Positions 49,963 through 60,006 are shown, numbered from the stretch's first letter. The stretch is 64,000 nt of DNA from Sphingobacteriales bacterium (GCA_015655115.1 JAATFQ010000290.1:62001-126000), one strand, 5' to 3'. Program-made: numbers and translations. The notes: generated by a model from the sequence alone, not told the origin.

Positions 49963-52900
49963 ATGTTAAATGTTGAACCCAAATATATTATCGCCATTGG
50001 CGCCTCCGCAGGTGGAATGGAGGAAATTAATTCTTTTTTCGATAACACACCCGTTGATGGAGTAACCTATATTATAGTTCAGCATTTATCGGCTGATTTT
50101 AAAAGCAGAATGGCCGAGCTGCTAGCCAGGCATAGCAGACTTGAAATTATAGGGGTCGAAAATGGTATGCATATTAAAAGCAACAAGGTTTATTTAATCC
50201 CCAATGACAAATTTATGACCATTGAGGGCGGGCATTTATTTTTAACCGGGAAGGGAGCTGTCAAAGGCCCACATCTGACCATAAATACCTTCTTTATTGC
50301 GTTGGCAAAAGATTGCGGGAATAAAGCTATTGGTATTATTTTTTCCGGTATGGGGTCTGACGGTACGGATGGTATAAAAGCAATTAAGAATAAGGGTGGA
50401 ATGGTGATGGTTAGAACTCCTGAAAGTTCTGAATTCCCCAGTATGCCTGAAAACGCTATCGCTACCGGAATGGTGGACTTTGTTTTAGAACCCGGGCTAA
50501 TGCCTTCTGCGATTAAAGATTATGTGCAGCGGGAGAATGACGTGCTGGCGGACGATATGGATGATATAAAAAATATTGGCGAAATTATTGAGCTCATCAG
50601 GCAAAAATCACCTCTTGATTTCACAGATTATAAACAATCAACCATTCTGCGGAGAACCAAAAGAAGGATGGTTCAGAAAAACCTGTCTAACCTGTCTGTA
50701 TACCTGGAGGTACTAAAGGAAAATTCTGAAGAACTTAACGCATTAACAAAAGAGTTCCTGATTAGTGTAACCTCTTTTTTCAGAAATCCTGATGCTTTCG
50801 AGTATATTAATGAAAAAATTATACCTGATTTACTGGGAAAGTTGATTCCTGGAGAAGAGCTGAAAATGTGGGTCGCGGGATGTGCTACCGGGGAGGAGGT
50901 TTATTCGCTAGCCATAATAATTGCAGAACATCTGAAAGGGAAGTACAAAGATGTCCTTGTTAAGATTTTTGCGACGGACATTGATACTGTAGCCCTGGCA
51001 TATGCGGCAAAAGGAATTTACAATTCGGATTGTGTAAAAGACGTTTCGCCAGACCGTCTGGATAATTATTTCCTAAAAGAAGCAAACCTTTATAGGGTAA
51101 AACCCAGTATTCGTAAGATGGTCATCTTTGCAAAGCACGATTTGGTAAAAAATCCGCCTTACTGCAATATGCATTTGATTAGTTGCAGAAACCTGTTGAT
51201 CTATATGACTCCTGTTTTGCAGAAGAAAATCTTTTCTATGCTATTGTTTGGAATGAAAATGGACGGGTATTTGTTTTTGGGATCGAGCGAAAGTCCAGCT
51301 CCTATCATGAATAGCCTGGACGTTGTTCATAAAAAATGGAAGATATACAGGAACATCAAAAATAAACAGGCGCTAAATTTTGATACGTTCTCCATTCCCG
51401 GGGTATATGAAGTAAAGCACCAGCCTTCAACTTTTTTGGGCAATGAATCTTTAAAAAGCAATAATCAGTACCTGTCTGAATTTATGTGCAATGAAGTTTC
51501 CAAAGAGACAAACACCCTGTATGTTTTTGTGAATGAACACAATGAAGTAATTAAATCGTATGGAGACCCCAGGCCATACTTGCTTCAGGAAAATTTTAAC
51601 TTTAATCTCGAAGAGCTCCTCTATAAACCACTTGCTGTAGCATTTAAAAACCTGAGTATACTGGCCAGGAAAAAAAATGAAAAAGTGAGCGTATCAGGTA
51701 TAAAAATAATAAATGATACTCATATTAAATTATCTATAGTTCCTTTACCTAAGAGTAACGCGTCGCAAGGGGTGTTCATGGTCATATTTAAAACGGATCA
51801 TGATGATATTCAAATAGATCATACTCCTGTTTATGATAAAGCATTTTATGAGGATAAGTATACCGAGAATCTGGAATACGAATTGAAAGATCTGAAAAAT
51901 ACACTCTATGCTGCACATGAACAGCTGAACGCCTCTAATGAAAATATGCAGTCTTTTAATGAAGAGCTGATCTCTGCAAATGAGGAAATGCAAAGTACCA
52001 ATGAAGAGATGCAATCGGTAAATGAGGAACTTCATACGATTAATGCAGATTACCAACTGAAGAACAAAGAACTATCGGAGATCAATGACGATCTCAATAA
52101 CTATTTTAGAAGCAATATTAACGGGCAGCTTTTTATTGATAAAGACATGCGCTTAATGAAGTTTTCACCTAATGCGGTTAACCTGATTAATCTGATGGAA
52201 ACGGATATAGGCAGGCCACTAAACCATATATCTACTAATATTAAGTTTGAGAATATCATTGATGATATTGAAAAGGTACTGGTTGAAGATAATGTCATTT
52301 CTAAACAGATTGAGACCACAGGCAGATGGTACCAGATGATGATTATGCCTTATTTGCGGGAGGCTAATAAAAAGGGTACTGGTGCCATTATCACCTTTAG
52401 TGATATTACAGAATTAAAGAGTATACAGTTTGAGCTTGATCAGAAAAATCAGAGCCTGTTGCGGATCAATGCTGACCTTGATCATTTCATCCATGCAGCC
52501 TCACATGATCTGTTAGCTCCACTGGGAAATATCGAAACGAGTATCAATGTGATGAATCAGATCGCATTATCTGATGAAAGGCTTGTTGACGTGTTGAATA
52601 TGATCAATAGATCTATAAAAACTTATAGACTGCTGATTACAGATATTTCTATTATTGCAAAGATAGAAAGTGATATGAATGTTATGGAGATGGTCAGCAT
52701 TGATGAAGTGATCAAAAATATAGAATGGAGCCTGGAAGATAAAATCCAGTTATCCGGAGCCAGGATTATTTTAGACCTTGGTATGAATACGATCAGGTTT
52801 TCTAAGAAGAACCTCAGAAGTATTTTGTTTAATCTGATTTCAAATGCAATCAAGTTCAGAGGGCCGGCAGACCCTGTAATCCAGATTAAAACTGCTATGG

Positions 52901-53130
52901 AGGGTGAAAACTTTGTTCTTACTGTTCAGGATAATGGAAAAGGTATTGACAAAGCAGGCCTTGAAAAAATATTTGAAATGTATGGCAGGCTTCATCAGAA
53001 TATCGAAGGAAGTGGTATTGGTTTGTATTTAGCTAAAAAAATAGTTAATGCTGCAGGTGGACGTTTACTGGTTGAAAGTGAAATAGATAAAGGCACTAAG
53101 TTCACAATTTTTTTAAAGATGCAGGACTAA
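49963..53130 (+). CDS. CheB-CheR-PAS-histidine kinase fusion
   Basis: The 1055-residue cytoplasmic protein joins several signalling domains. CheB methylesterase (~1-190) has Ser15 in GASAGG, His41 and Asp133/136 in GMGSDGTDG. CheR (~205-455) has VTSFFRNPDAF, VAGCATGEEVYSLA for SAM binding and ISCRNLLIYM. A long coiled coil (~625-690, repeated NEELxSANEEMQS) is followed by PAS (~690-800), HisKA with His848 (HAASHDLLAPLGNIE) and an HATPase domain (NLISNAIKFRGP, DNGKGI, GSGIGLYLAKKIV). No receiver domain is seen. The architecture is known in Bacteroidota and is thought to link methylation chemistry to phosphotransfer. Its target regulator is not nearby. Confidence 0.93.
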   Translation: MLNVEPKYIIAIGASAGGMEEINSFFDNTPVDGVTYIIVQHLSADFKSRMAELLARHSRLEIIGVENGMHIKSNKVYLIPNDKFMTIEGGHLFLTGKGAVKGPHLTINTFFIALAKDCGNKAIGIIFSGMGSDGTDGIKAIKNKGGMVMVRTPESSEFPSMPENAIATGMVDFVLEPGLMPSAIKDYVQRENDVLADDMDDIKNIGEIIELIRQKSPLDFTDYKQSTILRRTKRRMVQKNLSNLSVYLEVLKENSEELNALTKEFLISVTSFFRNPDAFEYINEKIIPDLLGKLIPGEELKMWVAGCATGEEVYSLAIIIAEHLKGKYKDVLVKIFATDIDTVALAYAAKGIYNSDCVKDVSPDRLDNYFLKEANLYRVKPSIRKMVIFAKHDLVKNPPYCNMHLISCRNLLIYMTPVLQKKIFSMLLFGMKMDGYLFLGSSESPAPIMNSLDVVHKKWKIYRNIKNKQALNFDTFSIPGVYEVKHQPSTFLGNESLKSNNQYLSEFMCNEVSKETNTLYVFVNEHNEVIKSYGDPRPYLLQENFNFNLEELLYKPLAVAFKNLSILARKKNEKVSVSGIKIINDTHIKLSIVPLPKSNASQGVFMVIFKTDHDDIQIDHTPVYDKAFYEDKYTENLEYELKDLKNTLYAAHEQLNASNENMQSFNEELISANEEMQSTNEEMQSVNEELHTINADYQLKNKELSEINDDLNNYFRSNINGQLFIDKDMRLMKFSPNAVNLINLMETDIGRPLNHISTNIKFENIIDDIEKVLVEDNVISKQIETTGRWYQMMIMPYLREANKKGTGAIITFSDITELKSIQFELDQKNQSLLRINADLDHFIHAASHDLLAPLGNIETSINVMNQIALSDERLVDVLNMINRSIKTYRLLITDISIIAKIESDMNVMEMVSIDEVIKNIEWSLEDKIQLSGARIILDLGMNTIRFSKKNLRSILFNLISNAIKFRGPADPVIQIKTAMEGENFVLTVQDNGKGIDKAGLEKIFEMYGRLHQNIEGSGIGLYLAKKIVNAAGGRLLVESEIDKGTKFTIFLKMQD

Positions 53131-53228
53131 TCTGGATTTTGTATTGGGTTTAATTCGCGCGCGTTACTGTTTGTTTACAATTATTTAAAAGTCCCTTATT
53201 ATGCCCTTTGATATATTTGATGCCATAC

Positions 53229-53810
53229 ATGGCCTCTTCAATGATCAACAGGAAAAATGATATACTCAATGACGGGCAGCTGGTTGTCAGGTTGAAAAAT
53301 CAGGATGCGGAAGCATTCAGCATCCTGTACAACAGATATTCAAAAAAGCTGTATTGGTATGCATTGAAATTTGTAAAGTCGCCGGAAATTGCCGAAGATA
53401 TTATCCACGATGTTTTTGTAAAGCTTTGGGAGCAGTCGCACTCACTCCATACCGATGCATCAATTCAGGCATACCTATATAAGATTACCCGCAATTCTTT
53501 ACTCAACCTGATCAAACGCGGAACAGTAGAAGCCAGGGTGATAGATGAAATCATGTATCATGCCGAACAGCATACCTCAAATACCGATGAAAGCGTCCAG
53601 TACCGTGAAACTTTAAGGCAAACAAATGAGGCTATTGATAAGCTTCCGCCAAAAAGGAAACAAATCTATGAGCTATCACGCAATAACGGAATGACGCACA
53701 GGCAAATTGCTATGCAGCTCGAAATCACTGACAGCACTGTAAACAATCAGCTGGTAAAGGCTATTAAGTCGATAAAAAACTTTTTATACCTGCGTGGTAC
53801 CATCGGCTAA
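53229..53810 (+). CDS. ECF RNA polymerase sigma factor (FecI-like)
   Basis: The ~193-residue protein has region 2 (FSILYNRYSKKLYWYALKFVKSPEIAEDIIHDVFVKLWEQ) and region 4 (LPPKRKQIYELSRNNGMTHRQIAMQLEITDSTVNNQLVKAIKSIKNFL). The frame is open from 53208 (TTG), and ATG codons at 53220, 53229 and 53241 compete. TATATTTG at 53212-53219, a -7-type box, favours the two later ones. Unlike the other two factors, no long hydrophobic tail is present. It should control the SusCD and phosphatase genes downstream. Confidence 0.9.
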   Translation: MASSMINRKNDILNDGQLVVRLKNQDAEAFSILYNRYSKKLYWYALKFVKSPEIAEDIIHDVFVKLWEQSHSLHTDASIQAYLYKITRNSLLNLIKRGTVEARVIDEIMYHAEQHTSNTDESVQYRETLRQTNEAIDKLPPKRKQIYELSRNNGMTHRQIAMQLEITDSTVNNQLVKAIKSIKNFLYLRGTIG

Positions 53811-53888
53811 ATCTTTTTGAAAAAAAAATATTCTTACCAGGTAGTTATACTGTCCGCCCTGATTGTATTAGTTAGGTAGCGTAAGAAG

Positions 53889-54869
53889 ATGAACAAAGAA
53901 ATTAAAGATTTATTAGCAAGATATATCAGTAACCAATGTACTGCTGAAGAGCTGCAGCAGGTGAAGGCTGTATTGAAGTCGGGCCTTTATGAAAAGGAAT
54001 GGCTCGCCTTAATGGAAGAGGAAGCTGCACTGGATCAGTCAGCCGTCGCCGGTTTGCCTCCGCTATCATTTAATGCCGATGGGGTATTTAAAAAAGTAAT
54101 TCAAACCACGGCACCACAAAAAAAAGCCTATCCTTATCAATGGGTTGTTGGCATTGCTGCCGGGTTGCTCGTTATGCTTACTGCAGGATATTTAACCTAT
54201 ACATCCAAATTTTCTCCAAAACAGCAGGTTTACATGGTGCAGCAGGCTACCCATGCTGCTGAACGGAGAACCATCGTCCTTGCCGACGGCTCCAGGATCA
54301 CCTTGAACAATAAAAGCAAGCTTCGCTATTCATCAGTTTTTACCAATACCAAAAGAGAGGTATATCTAACAGGGGAGGCCTTTTTTGACGTGGTACATGA
54401 TGTTAAGCGTCCCTTTATTGTACATACCAGTAATTTAAAAGTACAGGTACTTGGTACTTCCTTCAATGTGAAATCTTATCAGCACGATGCCCGTGTAAGT
54501 GTTGGCGTTGTTACCGGCAAGGTAGGTGTCAATGGCATGAACGCAAAGAAAACCTATATGCTCTTACCTGGTAATCTGCTGTCCTGCAATAAAAGTGATA
54601 CTTTATTTAAGCAGTCAACAGTAAGTATAGATGAAATATTGGGATGGCAGAACGGACTGCTGGCGTTCCACCAGGAATCTCTTCGTGATATTGTACCCGA
54701 GCTGGAGCGCTGGTACAATGTTACTGTACATGTAAATACCGCAAACCTGCTTAAAAAGAGGATTACTGCCAGTTTCTCTAAAACACCTTTGCCCGAAGTA
54801 ATGGATATTTTGTCCAAAACAGGGGGCTTTACTTATACGATCAATAAAAAAAAAGTGGAAATTAACTAA
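53889..54869 (+). CDS. FecR-family anti-sigma factor
   Basis: The 326-residue protein has a short N-terminal cytoplasmic part, a membrane segment at ~85-102 (WVVGIAAGLLVMLTAGYL) and a FecR domain (RRTIVLADGSRITLNNKSKLRYSSVF, TKREVYLTGEAFFDVVHDVKRPFIVHTSN, VQVLGTSFNV). It ends in the STN-like DIVPELERWYNVTVHV...FTYTINKKKVEIN. It is 79 bases after the sigma gene and precedes an STN-containing SusC, forming a standard trans-envelope regulation set. Confidence 0.93.
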   Translation: MNKEIKDLLARYISNQCTAEELQQVKAVLKSGLYEKEWLALMEEEAALDQSAVAGLPPLSFNADGVFKKVIQTTAPQKKAYPYQWVVGIAAGLLVMLTAGYLTYTSKFSPKQQVYMVQQATHAAERRTIVLADGSRITLNNKSKLRYSSVFTNTKREVYLTGEAFFDVVHDVKRPFIVHTSNLKVQVLGTSFNVKSYQHDARVSVGVVTGKVGVNGMNAKKTYMLLPGNLLSCNKSDTLFKQSTVSIDEILGWQNGLLAFHQESLRDIVPELERWYNVTVHVNTANLLKKRITASFSKTPLPEVMDILSKTGGFTYTINKKKVEIN

Positions 54870-54904
54870 AGCGGAGGCAGATGATAAAAGAATAGGTAAA
54901 CAAA

Positions 54905-54926
54905 ACGCCCTGTTAGAGCAGGGCGT
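54905..54926 (+). promoter_or_regulatory. Hairpin in the fecR-susC leader (third locus)
   Basis: ACGCCCTG (54905-54912) pairs perfectly with CAGGGCGT (54919-54926) around a six-base loop, 76 bases before the susC ATG. A second weak stem AGGTTT/AAACCT lies at 54965-54980. There is no T tract. Confidence 0.5.
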
Positions 54927-55001
54927 GATGTCATCAACTGAACAAAAGATCAATTAACAATTGAAGGTTTTAATAAACCTCGAAAATTCAACAACAAAGT
55001 A

Positions 55002-58000
55002 ATGAAAAAAAATCTACGGCATCAATTTTTAATGCTAGTTTTTCTGCTATGCGCATGGCAAGGTACATTCGGACAGTCAGCCACAGAAAAAGTTCTCACA
55101 TTCACAGGCAAGTCACTCACATTACAGCAATTTATTCAGCAAATTAAGGGACAGCAATCTCTGCAGTTCAGCTTCGACGAGGGGGTAAATGCACTCTTAT
55201 CTAAAAATGTAAATATCCGCAAAAACAAAACAACGCTTGCAGAGGCGCTGAACTGGTTAAATGCAGATCTGTCGGTGGGTTATAAACTGGTCGATAACTA
55301 TGTTATACTCAGTATCAGCCATTCAGGGAAAGACACTCCACATGGAAGATCGGGGCGCATCCGGGGCAATATCACTGATGAAACCAAAGCCCCATTGGTG
55401 GGGGCGGCGATCAAGGTCGTAGAGACTGGTAAATCTACTGTTGCAGCGGCTGATGGCAGTTATTCTGTTACGGTACCTGCCGGCAGCTATACGCTCGAAG
55501 TCAGCTATATTTCTTTTCAGAAGGAAACGATAAACCATATAAAGGTTGCTGATGAGGGCACTGTCACTGTGAATGCCTCATTAAAAGGTAATCAGAATTC
55601 TTTAAACGAAGTTGTAGTTACTGCTCTCGGCATTAAGAAGAAAGAAAAGTCACTGGGCTATGCTAATGCGCAGCTTTCTGCAGCCGATGTGAGTGATGTG
55701 CCGCAGCCGAATGTGCTCAATTCTCTTGCTGCACGCATTCCTGGTGTCAATGTAAGAAGTACGGGGTCTGACCCGGGCTCCAGCGTGATGGTCACCATTC
55801 GCGGCCAGTCGTCGCTTACCAAAGATAATCAGCCGCTGTATGTGATTGATGGTGTGCCAGTTGCTGCTGCTTTGCAGAATCCTACCGCTGCAGTAGATGG
55901 AAAACAGACTATCGATTATGGAAGCCCTATAGGTGACCTGAGTGCAGATGATATCGCAAATATAACAGTGCTAAAAGGAGCCAGTGCTGCTGCATTATAT
56001 GGCAGCAGGGCAGGTTCTGGCGTGATCCTCATTACCACCAAGTCGGGCGCAGAAAAACGGGGACTGGGGATCAGCTTCAACTCTACAGCAGTTTTTGATA
56101 AAGCTTATCTTTTTCCGAAGTTCCAGAATGAGTTTGGCTCAGGGTATTCCTCTGGATCTGACAATACGATAAACACTGCTGCATGGGGACCGCGATTGGA
56201 TAACGGCAGGCAGCTGGTACAATGGAATAGTCCCCTTGATGCCAGCGGCAAGGCCATTGCGACCGACTGGGTTTCCTATCCTGACCGGGTGAAAGACTAC
56301 TTCCAAATCGGCCATACCTATACCAATAATCTTGCTGTAGCTAAATCTGGTGAAGCAGGAGACTTCAGGATTTCTTATGCGAACATGCAAAATGAAGGTA
56401 TCGTACCCAATACCGATCTGAAAAGAAATAACCTGAATTTTTCAGGAAACTATAACATTAAAAAATGGCTGCGCCTGAATACCAACCTGTCTTATACGAA
56501 CAACCAGAGCGACAACCGTCCTTCGGCATACAGGGAAAGTGTGACCTCGCTGATCTATACGCTGGCACCAAATATCAATATCAACGATCTGAAGAACTAC
56601 TGGGTGCCTGGCAAAGAGGGGGTACAGCAATATAATCCGCTGTCAACCGAAGACAATCCTTATTTAGTGGCTTATGAAGAAACGAATGGATTTAACCGTA
56701 ACCGTTTAACCGGACATGTGCAGCTCTCTGTAGACCTGCTGCCTAATCTTACATTAACGGGCAGGACCGGGCTGGACTACTTTAATTCTGAATCTGACGA
56801 GAAACGTCCTTTTAGTGCGAAAAGGAACCCTAAGGGCGCCTATCTGATTCAAAATGATTATTTTAAAGAGCAAAATACGGACTTCCTGCTGTCTTTTAAA
56901 CCTAAGCCTATAGGAAATATCTCATACGCTGTGTCTGCCGGCGGAAACACTATGGATCAGGAGACAAAGTCGGTGCGTAATTATACAGCAACATTAACTT
57001 TACCGGGTATTTATAACTTATCTAATGCCGCAGCCGGATCAATGATCTATGCGCAAAGTTATGCCCATAAACGTATCAACAGCTTTTATGCCCTGGGCGA
57101 GGTGAATTATAAGCAGTCTGTATTCCTGAACCTTACCGCACGTAACGACTGGAGCAGCACTTTGCCTAAAGAAAATAACTCTTATTTCTATCCTTCGGCT
57201 TCATTAAGTGTGATTGCTTCCGATCTGCTGGGCATTCAGTGGAAATCACTTTCTTACCTGAAACTGCGCGGAAATATCTCGCAGGTAGGTTCTGATACGG
57301 ACCCTTATCAGTTGTATAGTACTATACCTTTTGATACCGACTGGGGGACAGTAAAGCGTGCTTCGCTTACCTACGATCAGAAGAATAATATGCTGAAACC
57401 GGAAATTGCAACTTCTTATGAAACAGGGGCCGACCTTAGTTTTTTCAAAGAACGATTGGGATTGAGCTTTACCTGGTATCAGACAAATAATAAAAACCAG
57501 ATCATCCAGGTGCCTACATCAATCGCATCAGGTGCAAGTACCAAGCTGATCAATGCAGGGAATGTTCAGAACTCAGGAATTGAATTCTCTGTAAATGCAG
57601 TGCCTGTAAAGGGGAAATTTACCTGGAGAACGGATATCAATTTTACAAGGAACAGAAATAAAGTGATTGCCTTAACGCCAGGGATCACAAACTATTTATT
57701 GGGCAGTACCGACGGCAGCAATATCCAGTACCTGATTAAGGAAGGTACCCAAATGGGCGATTTTTATGCAAGAAGCTGGATAAAAGTCAAAGACGGACAG
57801 TATGCTGGTCAGCCGCTGTTAACCAATAATGGTTTACTGCAGCAGGATACGGAGTATAAAAAGATAGGCAATTATAATCCTGACTTCATTGTGGGTATCA
57901 ATAACAACTTTAAATATGGTCAGTTTACGATGAATGTATCGGTAGACTGGCGCCAGGGGGGCGAATATTATTCTTATGTGGCTAAAGGGCTCATAGATGC

Positions 58001-58466
58001 GGGTTTGGTAGAATCTACCTTACCAGGCAGGGATGCTGCACATGGTGGTTTAAACTGGACAGACGCGGCGGGCCTGAAGCGCGACGATGGGATGCTGATG
58101 GGTGGTATTATCGCAAATGCTGATGGTACCTACCGGGCTAATGATGTAATTATTGCTGCAAGTGATTATTATGACAACAAACACTGGAAGTATTATGAAA
58201 ATGATACTTATAGTGCCACTTATGTGAAGTTAAAAGAGGTATCCATCAATTATGCTTTTGGAAAAACTGTGATGCGCAAGCTGCCTTTCATCAGTAATCT
58301 TTCCCTCTCTCTGATTGGCTATAATTTATATACCTGGACAGCAGCAAAGGTGGGATACGATCCGGAAACTACGATGAGCCTGAGTGATACCCGATACCAG
58401 GGGGTAGGCCACTGGACTTTACCAGGAACACGTTCTTATGGCGTAAAACTGAGCTGTAACTTTTAA
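55002..58466 (+). CDS. SusC/RagA-family TonB-linked outer membrane transporter with STN domain
   Basis: The 1154-residue protein has a signal (FLLCAWQGTFGQS), an STN domain at ~30-107 (LTLQQFIQQIKGQQSLQFSFDEGVNALL), a carboxypeptidase-regulatory-like domain (~120-205: IRGNITDETKAPLVGAAIKVVETG), the TonB box region EVVVTALGIKK, a plug (VMVTIRGQSSLTKDNQPLYVIDGVPV, ITVLKGASAAALYGSRAGSGVILITTK) and a barrel ending RSYGVKLSCNF. It pairs with the SusD-like gene nine bases downstream. The phosphatases behind suggest a phosphorylated organic ligand. Confidence 0.95.
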   Translation: MKKNLRHQFLMLVFLLCAWQGTFGQSATEKVLTFTGKSLTLQQFIQQIKGQQSLQFSFDEGVNALLSKNVNIRKNKTTLAEALNWLNADLSVGYKLVDNYVILSISHSGKDTPHGRSGRIRGNITDETKAPLVGAAIKVVETGKSTVAAADGSYSVTVPAGSYTLEVSYISFQKETINHIKVADEGTVTVNASLKGNQNSLNEVVVTALGIKKKEKSLGYANAQLSAADVSDVPQPNVLNSLAARIPGVNVRSTGSDPGSSVMVTIRGQSSLTKDNQPLYVIDGVPVAAALQNPTAAVDGKQTIDYGSPIGDLSADDIANITVLKGASAAALYGSRAGSGVILITTKSGAEKRGLGISFNSTAVFDKAYLFPKFQNEFGSGYSSGSDNTINTAAWGPRLDNGRQLVQWNSPLDASGKAIATDWVSYPDRVKDYFQIGHTYTNNLAVAKSGEAGDFRISYANMQNEGIVPNTDLKRNNLNFSGNYNIKKWLRLNTNLSYTNNQSDNRPSAYRESVTSLIYTLAPNININDLKNYWVPGKEGVQQYNPLSTEDNPYLVAYEETNGFNRNRLTGHVQLSVDLLPNLTLTGRTGLDYFNSESDEKRPFSAKRNPKGAYLIQNDYFKEQNTDFLLSFKPKPIGNISYAVSAGGNTMDQETKSVRNYTATLTLPGIYNLSNAAAGSMIYAQSYAHKRINSFYALGEVNYKQSVFLNLTARNDWSSTLPKENNSYFYPSASLSVIASDLLGIQWKSLSYLKLRGNISQVGSDTDPYQLYSTIPFDTDWGTVKRASLTYDQKNNMLKPEIATSYETGADLSFFKERLGLSFTWYQTNNKNQIIQVPTSIASGASTKLINAGNVQNSGIEFSVNAVPVKGKFTWRTDINFTRNRNKVIALTPGITNYLLGSTDGSNIQYLIKEGTQMGDFYARSWIKVKDGQYAGQPLLTNNGLLQQDTEYKKIGNYNPDFIVGINNNFKYGQFTMNVSVDWRQGGEYYSYVAKGLIDAGLVESTLPGRDAAHGGLNWTDAAGLKRDDGMLMGGIIANADGTYRANDVIIAASDYYDNKHWKYYENDTYSATYVKLKEVSINYAFGKTVMRKLPFISNLSLSLIGYNLYTWTAAKVGYDPETTMSLSDTRYQGVGHWTLPGTRSYGVKLSCNF

Positions 58467-58474
58467 TATATAAC

Positions 58475-59977
58475 ATGATGAAATCTATAAAGAACAATCC
58501 TATACAAATGAAATATTATTCTTTCTTATGCCTGCTGATTATAGCTATAGCTTTTACAGGCTGTACAAAAGGATTTGATGAAATCAATACAAACCCCAAC
58601 AGCCCTTCAGAAACCCGTCCGGAATACCATCTTACTGAAGCAATTACCAAAACAGCTTATGCTTATCAGGAAAATGCTTTTGGTGCACGCCCTGCGGCAG
58701 TTGGCCGATATATTACGCTGGTAAGGAATAACGATTATGAAACATTCAGGTGGACATCGGTCGACTGGAATGATATTTATGCCAGGGGGATGATCATCAA
58801 GAGCATGGAAGAAGAGGGTACAGCAGGAGGTAAAGGCGTTTATGTAGCCTTGGGAAAAATCCTTATGGCCTTTAATATCTCCTACTTAACAGATCTTTAC
58901 GGTGATGTTCCTTATTCGAACGCATTAAAATCCGTCGAAACAGGTAACATCAAGCCATCTTATGATAAACAGGAAGATATTTATAAAGCGCTTTTACAGC
59001 AATTAAAGGAAGCCAATGAACAGCTGAAGACTGATGGTACCGGCATTGATGCCAGTGCAGATGTACTCTATGCAGGAAACGCGGCGAAGTGGAGAAAGTT
59101 TGCAAATTCACTGCGGTTGCGGTTATTACTGCGTTGTGCAAAAGTGTATCCACAAGCTTACACGGAGATGCAGGAAATCCTGAATAATCCGGATACTTAT
59201 CCCTTGTTTAGCAGCAATGCAGAAAGTGCAGAAGTGATTTACCTGGGCGTGAAAAAGGACGACAGCTGGCCTGGAGGCACAAAGAACATGATCGAAAGTG
59301 ATTTTTATAAAACTAAGGCCAGCAAGGAATTGGTAGATATACTGCTGGAACGTAATGATCCGAGATTGAAACTTTGGATTGCTCCGGTTGCCAGTACCAC
59401 AGGATCTACGGTAGATCATAATCAGTATGTAGGAGTACCCCATGCTTTAAATAGCCCGGCAGATTATAATGGGGGAGAAACACATCAGTCTACTTTTTCT
59501 GCTTATTTCAGACAAGATAATGCAACCGGACTGAAAGCGAGCCTGATGCTCTATTCTGAGGTGTGTTTTACCCTTGCCGAAACAGTACAAAGCGGAAAGG
59601 TGACCGTAGCTGGTAAAACTGCTGCCTCGCTGTACCATGATGGTATTGAGTCTTCTATGGATTACTACGGACTGAAAGCTACAGCCCTGAGCCAGGGATA
59701 TTATGATCTTCCGATGGTTAAATATGATGGTACACAGCAGCAGCTTATTACTCAGAAATGGATATCCTCAGTTTTTCGCGGTGCCGAGGGCTGGTTTGAT
59801 TTCAGGCGTACAGGCTACCCTCATTTTGTGGCCGGACCAATGGCTTTCCAGCCGGCATTTCCGGTAAGATATGCATGGCCCACAAGCGAGCCTAATGTGA
59901 ATTATGATAACTATCAGTCGGCCGTAGCTGTGTTCGGAGCAGATAATATCAATACAAAGATGTGGTACCTTAAATAA
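58475..59977 (+). CDS. SusD/RagB-family lipoprotein (SusD-like 2 type)
   Basis: The 500-residue lipoprotein (lipobox FTGC, mature CTKGFDEINTNPNSPSE) has the features of the second SusD family: the DEINTNPN motif after the Cys, KILMAFNISYLTDLYGDVPYSNAL in the TPR part, AKWRKFANSLRLRLLLRCAKVYP and a late GWFDFRRTGYPHF. The ATG at 58508 would give a shorter signal peptide. It caps the SusC of this locus. A tandem 17-base duplication begins at its stop codon. Confidence 0.94.
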   Translation: MMKSIKNNPIQMKYYSFLCLLIIAIAFTGCTKGFDEINTNPNSPSETRPEYHLTEAITKTAYAYQENAFGARPAAVGRYITLVRNNDYETFRWTSVDWNDIYARGMIIKSMEEEGTAGGKGVYVALGKILMAFNISYLTDLYGDVPYSNALKSVETGNIKPSYDKQEDIYKALLQQLKEANEQLKTDGTGIDASADVLYAGNAAKWRKFANSLRLRLLLRCAKVYPQAYTEMQEILNNPDTYPLFSSNAESAEVIYLGVKKDDSWPGGTKNMIESDFYKTKASKELVDILLERNDPRLKLWIAPVASTTGSTVDHNQYVGVPHALNSPADYNGGETHQSTFSAYFRQDNATGLKASLMLYSEVCFTLAETVQSGKVTVAGKTAASLYHDGIESSMDYYGLKATALSQGYYDLPMVKYDGTQQQLITQKWISSVFRGAEGWFDFRRTGYPHFVAGPMAFQPAFPVRYAWPTSEPNVNYDNYQSAVAVFGADNINTKMWYLK

Positions 59978-60006
59978 GCAGCCACAAGGAATAAGCAACC
60001 ACAAGA
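59973..60006 (+). repeat. Tandem 17-bp duplication at the susD stop
   Basis: AATAAGCAGCCACAAGG (59973-59989) is followed by AATAAGCAACCACAAGA (59990-60006). The first copy contains the stop codon TAA. It looks like a recent slippage duplication with two substitutions; no function is evident. Confidence 0.7.
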
